The position numbers and the translations under genes are program-made. From Actinomortierella ambigua (lineage: Eukaryota > Mortierellomycota > Mortierellomycetes > Mortierellales > Mortierellaceae), in the NCBI GenBank assembly GCA_016098155.1, contig JAAAJB010000582.1, forward strand, positions 1 through 21,826: a stretch of DNA of 21,826 bases, in the 5' to 3' direction. This document shows, piece by piece, positions 18,067 through 21,826 of this stretch. The number at the start of each line of letters is the position of its first letter. Within the stretch, counting starts at the first letter, position 1. The notes under the pieces are model-generated. The model saw only the letters and a list, made by a program, of their open reading frames with translations, had not been told where the DNA came from and made no database searches.

Positions 18067-19720
18067 GAGAGAGAGGGAGAGAGAGAGAGAGAGAGGGAGA
18101 GAGGGAGAAAGAGTGATGTTAGTCCCCCTGCAGAAAATGATGAAGCTCAAATACAAATTGCAGTATGATTTAGTTGTCAGAATTTCTTCCTTACAGCCAA
18201 GAACAATCTCGGGCGCACGAAGTACTGAACGCTCAGCCGTAGGTTGGATGCTAGCCTTGTATGTGTCCAAGGAGACGAAATGGCGGAAAAAGTCGTTGAA
18301 AGCAGTCTAAAGAAAACCCCCCGCAAGATAGTAAAGAGTAAAGTTAGCACCATGAACTTCCCGTGCAGATCTTTAGGACTAAAGAAAAAAGGGGGGAGTG
18401 GGAGAGATAGGTTCGTACGGCGCTTCGGGCAGGAACAGCCTGCTTGGAAGAAATGAGGTTGGAGACATAATACTTGATAATAGCATCCTTGAATGTCTCC
18501 ACAGCCTGCTTGCCTGCGGCGGCCTTGGACTTTAATCGAAGAGCAACATCCACGACAGTTCCCAGTAGGACAGCATTTTGAAAGGTAGGCGTGGTCGATG
18601 CTGTTGTCAAGTGCTCCAGGTACAAGGGAATCGAACTCGAGTTCTATCCGTGAGGTTATGAAACGAAATTTGAACAAGTTAATAAGCGTTACAGGCGACA
18701 AAGAAGCTTCAACTTAAATAGTTTTACAACTGGAGGGGAGTGTTATAGCGTTTTACCTTTCGAAGGCAGCGGCGGGTATCCGAAAGCGCACCACTGACAA
18801 AGCTCTTCTTAAACTCGCCGACAAGTCCATCCAACAGTACTGCTTGGCAAGAGATGAGCAGCTTGGCTGCGGTCTTGGACTCGTGCGCGAGCGCGCATGT
18901 GACAAGCAGGTTGACCCAGGTCAGGAATACAAAGCGGCTACCAGGAGCGCTCGAGTTGGCTCTGTATTTTTTCCAAGAGACAAGGAGGGGGAACAGGAGT
19001 GAAATGGGAGAAGAAAAAGACCCCAAACAATGGAATGTACAAGACTTTTTAGATCAGGAACACAACGTCAACAAATGCTTGTGTTTCTTTTGAGTGGATC
19101 CTCACAGCTGTGACGTACCCCTCTGCATTCTTGACACACAGCTTGTCGACTTCCTGTTGCACCCTAGGCACGATCGCCTTGAGAAACTCCTCCGAATTCC
19201 AGTTGTTGAGCTCCTTCAAAACATCCAGAACCACCAGGCGCGAGGCACGGTCGTTATAGCGGGGGTAGGAAAGAAGTAGCAGGCGGATCAGTGCTGGAAG
19301 CAGCTCCACAGGCAAATCTAGCACACGCCGCGAGGGACAAGAGAGGGGATAGATGAGTACGAGTGGCAATTTGATACGGAGGTGATGGCTGATGGAGCGG
19401 TTGGATCAGGCTGCGGCAAGCTTTGAATAAAATGTACATGCGCACTTTTGGTGCCAACACCAACGTGCTGAACGGCATTGGCTGTCACCATATCGTTGTT
19501 GCTGCGTGAACTGTCAGCCAATAATAATAATAAAAAAAAAAAGAAAAAAAAAGAGAGAGTGGGTACCTTTACGCTTCACACGAACAAGCAGTAGGTGCAG
19601 GAACTGAGAGCGCTCGTTCAGCGAGGAGATGGTGACCGAAGGCAAAACAGTGTCCCGGAGATACTCCTGCCAGGTGTTCTCGGAGGGGTCGTGCGAAGTG
19701 AGTGACTCTGAGGCGGCCAT
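10671..19720 (-). CDS. GCN1: GCN1: ribosome-bound HEAT-repeat activator of Gcn2 kinase
   Basis: GCN1 binds ribosomes in the cytosol and lets Gcn2 sense uncharged tRNA, leading to eIF2-alpha phosphorylation (known for the family). Exons read from sequence: 19720-19567, 19317-19119, 18961-18757, 18643-18419, 18306-18195, 18012-17494, 17368-10671. All six introns are GT-AG and the phases agree. The total is 8112 nt, giving 2703 aa against about 2670 in yeast and human. The start has a good context (AAAAGACAATGG). HEAT repeats run throughout. The EF3-like part lies at about residues 1220-1650 (KYAERRGAAYGLAGVIKG near 1394; WRIRQASVQLVGDLLF later). The expected Gcn2 RWD-binding region is at about 2050-2400 (FLPQLQRTFIKSL near 2360). 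A low-complexity linker (KKPASGGAAAASSGP) sits near 840-860. The C-terminal tail is acidic. Exon 1 borders rely on splice sites plus frame; the last exon is certain. Confidence 0.95.
17460..17469. repeat. G10 homopolymer in GCN1 intron 6
   Basis: Ten Gs on the + strand (Cs on the sense strand) within the 125-bp intron 17493-17369. The branch site CTAAC is at 17409-17405, about 37 bases before the acceptor ATAG, so splicing signals lie clear of the run. Confidence 0.9.
18013..18194 (-). other. GCN1: GCN1 intron 5 with giant pyrimidine tract
   Basis: A 182-bp intron with donor GTAAGG and acceptor CTAG. Read on the gene's strand, a CTAAC branch site (A at about 18119) is followed by about 85 bases of nearly pure CT repeat, then the 3' splice site. 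The exon phases on both sides (1 and 2 bases) join to a leucine codon and keep the frame. Confidence 0.8.
18026..18110. repeat. Interrupted (GA)n/(CT)n microsatellite inside GCN1 intron 5
   Basis: About 85 bp of GA dinucleotides on the + strand, interrupted at intervals by GGGAGA. On the GCN1 sense strand it forms the polypyrimidine tract of intron 5. Confidence 0.97.
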
Positions 19721-20560
19721 TGTCTTTTTCTGAATCGATGAAGGAGGGTACACAATCGATAACGAAAGGAGGTGTGGATACAAAGTCTACCAACGAGCAG
19801 GATGGCAGAAATGGCGCAAGAGGAGCAAGGGAGGGAGAGCGAGAGAATGAAGCACCCAGGAGAGCGTTGAGCCAAACAAAGAAAAAAGGGAGGGGAGGGG
19901 GGATGAATGAGATCAGGAAACAAAGAAATAGATGGATTGTGATGCGATAGGGGCTTTTTAAAAAGAAAAAAAAAGGTATTGGTCGATAATGATGGAATGC
20001 ACGACACCAAGTTCCGCAGACAGACGGCGGGGGGAGGCAGGATCAGGTTTGCGCGCACGATGAGGAACTCAAGCACACCGAGCCTTTCTAGTCTTTTTGT
20101 CGCGATCTGCAATGGAGCACTTGGAGTGGGTGGGGGACAGTCCATTTGGAGGGGCGGGTGGGTGGCTTGTAGACGGAGCTGCAAAACTCGACTTGGTGGC
20201 GCAACGGACTGAGCTGAGTGATAATTTGAGATCATCGTAGCTTCATAGCTTGGGATGGATTGATCGCATCGCCCCAACGGTCGTGTGTACAGTACTCGCA
20301 TACTTCCTGACGTAAAGCACCACACAAAAGGTCCAGCGACACCTCAACCATGGCCAATGTGGCAGATCACCATCCGATCGACCCTCAGATACTGTCGTTT
20401 TAGTTTCACTGTGGCAATCCGTTTTTAAATGCGCACGTTGTCTGTTGGCTGTGCTGAACGATCGCACGGGGTGGGAAGGGGCCACGTTCACACACCGTTT
20501 GTCTCTTCTCACTTTTTACCTTCTTACCGGCATTTATCGCCCGATATTGTCCCTCGCAGC
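19721..20560 (-). promoter_or_regulatory. GCN1: GCN1 upstream region
   Basis: No gene is supported here; a 235-codon minus-strand frame (19618-20325) runs in another frame over GCN1 exon 1 and is proline/serine/leucine-rich by composition. On the sense strand the region is CT-rich close to the ATG. A CCAAT pentamer is present at 19982-19978, about 260 bp upstream of the start, which is a plausible activator site. I see no clear TATA box, as is common for housekeeping genes. Confidence 0.4.
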
Positions 20561-21795
20561 CACTCCCACCACAACCGCTTCCTTTTCTCTCTCTCTCTCT
20601 CGTCCGCTCTCATCTCTCATACTTCCACTTTCTCTGTGTGTTGTGTGTGTGTGCATGAACGTGTGCGTTTCCGCGTCCCTCTCCTTTTCTTTGTGCGTCT
20701 ATCTCTCCCTTCTTTTTTTGCCCCCCCTCCACCTCCTTCGCCCAGCGACGCTCCTCTTCTTTCATGTTCATTTGTCGCTTTGACCGACTGTGGCGGGGTG
20801 TTCACCCTGAACCCATCCCACCTCCATTCCTTTCTCTCCTCTCCCCGCCCCGTCTCTTTTTGCCTGCCTCCTCCCTCACTCTCTCTCTGCATCTCCTTCC
20901 CTCGCCCATTTATACACCTTTTCTTTCATTTCTCACCCAACTCCTTCGGGAGTTGGTTGGTTTGGATCTCTCCAACGCAGCTTGTGTGATCGCATTCATT
21001 TCCACCCAAATTCCTCCACCCCACCACCGTATGTAACAAACACCCTCTGCCTTTTTCTTCTGCTTTGCTGCCAGGTAGGAGCACTTTTTTTTTAATTTAG
21101 CTTTCATTTCCGGCTTTCTCCACCCCTCGCCTGTCCCCCTTCATTAATGCCCATCCACGACAGCATCTTCTCTATCTGGCTTTACCTTTTCATTCATTCC
21201 TTCCTTTCAGTACGTCCCTAGACGACAAAGCAACCACTGCCCTGTGCACCCCTCCCCTCGCATAGCTTAAATGAACGCCTCATCCCTCAGCTGCCTTCAT
21301 TTGTCGCATTATTCGTCATCCAACGGACGCCGCTTGCGCATCTGTTTTTTCCCTTGTTTCGAGTCTACCCCATTCAACGACCCTTCCCACCCTACCTTTG
21401 GTTGTACCATTTCCAGCCTGACAGTGCCCTGCCAATTCGTCACACTGTTTCGCACCTTTTTTTTTCCCTCCCTTTTTTAGCAACAAGAATAGCACAGCCA
21501 TACCGCCCTCTCCGTTGTTCTTCTCTCTTTCTCTTTTCCCTCTCTGACACTCACTCTTTCCTCCCACACTCTTTACTCTTGTCATTGAATCAAACGGCAG
21601 CAGAAGTTGGCCAGGACATCCAGCCATCTTTCACCTCGCATCGCCCCTCTCCTCGCTCATTGTACTTGGCATATTTGGAGGCAACGCTCCTTTTTTTTCT
21701 GCTTTCTCTTCTTTTTCTTTCTTTCCAGCCCGTTTCCCTCTCTCATTTTCTCTCTCTCTCTCCTCCCTCTCTCCCACATACAACACACACACACA

Positions 21796-21826
<31 letters not shown>
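20561..21826 (+). promoter_or_regulatory. Long pyrimidine-rich region, possible leader of a gene beyond the window
   Basis: About 1.27 kb of + strand dominated by C and T, with CTCTCT, TTTTCC and CCTCC runs and few purine runs. Open frames in it are compositional and hold no domain. Possible signals are a TATA-like TTTATACA at about 20910-20917, and a donor CAG|GTAGGA at 21075 with an acceptor TTTCAG ending at 21210 (a 136-bp putative leader intron). Such CT-rich leaders are typical of well-expressed fungal genes, so a plus-strand gene may begin just past 21826. This is inference only. Confidence 0.3.
21783..21826. repeat. (CA)n then (CT)n microsatellite at right window edge
   Basis: About 16 bases of AC repeats run directly into about 28 bases of CT repeats that reach the last base. 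The window begins with the complementary GA type. Confidence 0.97.

Noticed and set aside
19618..20325. 235-codon minus-strand frame upstream of GCN1
   Set aside because: Overlaps GCN1 exon 1 in a different frame; serine/proline/leucine-rich translation comes from CT-rich DNA.
20429..20989. 186-codon plus-strand frame
   Set aside because: Serine/leucine/proline composition follows directly from the pyrimidine-rich DNA; no domain.

Overview
The window looks like nuclear DNA from a filamentous fungus. The evidence is one long intron-containing GCN1 gene with short GT-AG introns (112-249 bp) and CTAAC-type branch sites, a small secreted cysteine-rich protein with a Kex2-type site, abundant CT/GA microsatellites, and degraded multicopy genes. 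Early-diverging (Mucoromycota-like) is my best guess. It rests partly on memory of an expanded nuclease-like family and cannot be proven from this window.

Layout. 1-3900: mostly non-coding, holding a clear small secreted cysteine-rich protein gene (902-1135, +) and a second related cysteine-rich frame (2895-3176, +) that has ATA where the start codon should be. 3905-6320: a head-to-head inverted duplication with arms of about 1.1 kb. Each arm carries an intact copy of an unrecognised 174-176 aa protein family (starting MGADWY, ending in an acidic D/G/S tail) plus its TATA-containing promoter. The 224-bp spacer contains a tRNA-Leu-like relic. 7140-7297: a fold-back element. 7527-7962: a third, frameshifted and truncated family member with its promoter. 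8339-9053: a 22-bp minisatellite and a duplicated block of about 174 bp. 9132-9906: a decayed PD-(D/E)XK nuclease-like gene with three one-base frameshifts.

10671-19720 (-): GCN1, a seven-exon HEAT-repeat translational regulator. The exon model sums to 8112 nt (2703 aa), close to the size of yeast and animal GCN1. Six introns are crowded into the first 2.4 kb, and a final 6.7-kb exon encodes the rest. 19721-21826: upstream DNA that becomes strongly pyrimidine-rich on the + strand, possibly the promoter or leader of a gene beyond the window edge. Both ends of the window are dinucleotide repeats, as expected where an assembly breaks.

The right half is a conserved housekeeping locus. The left half is duplication-rich accessory sequence, and its most interesting content is the secreted-peptide pair and the MGADWY family.
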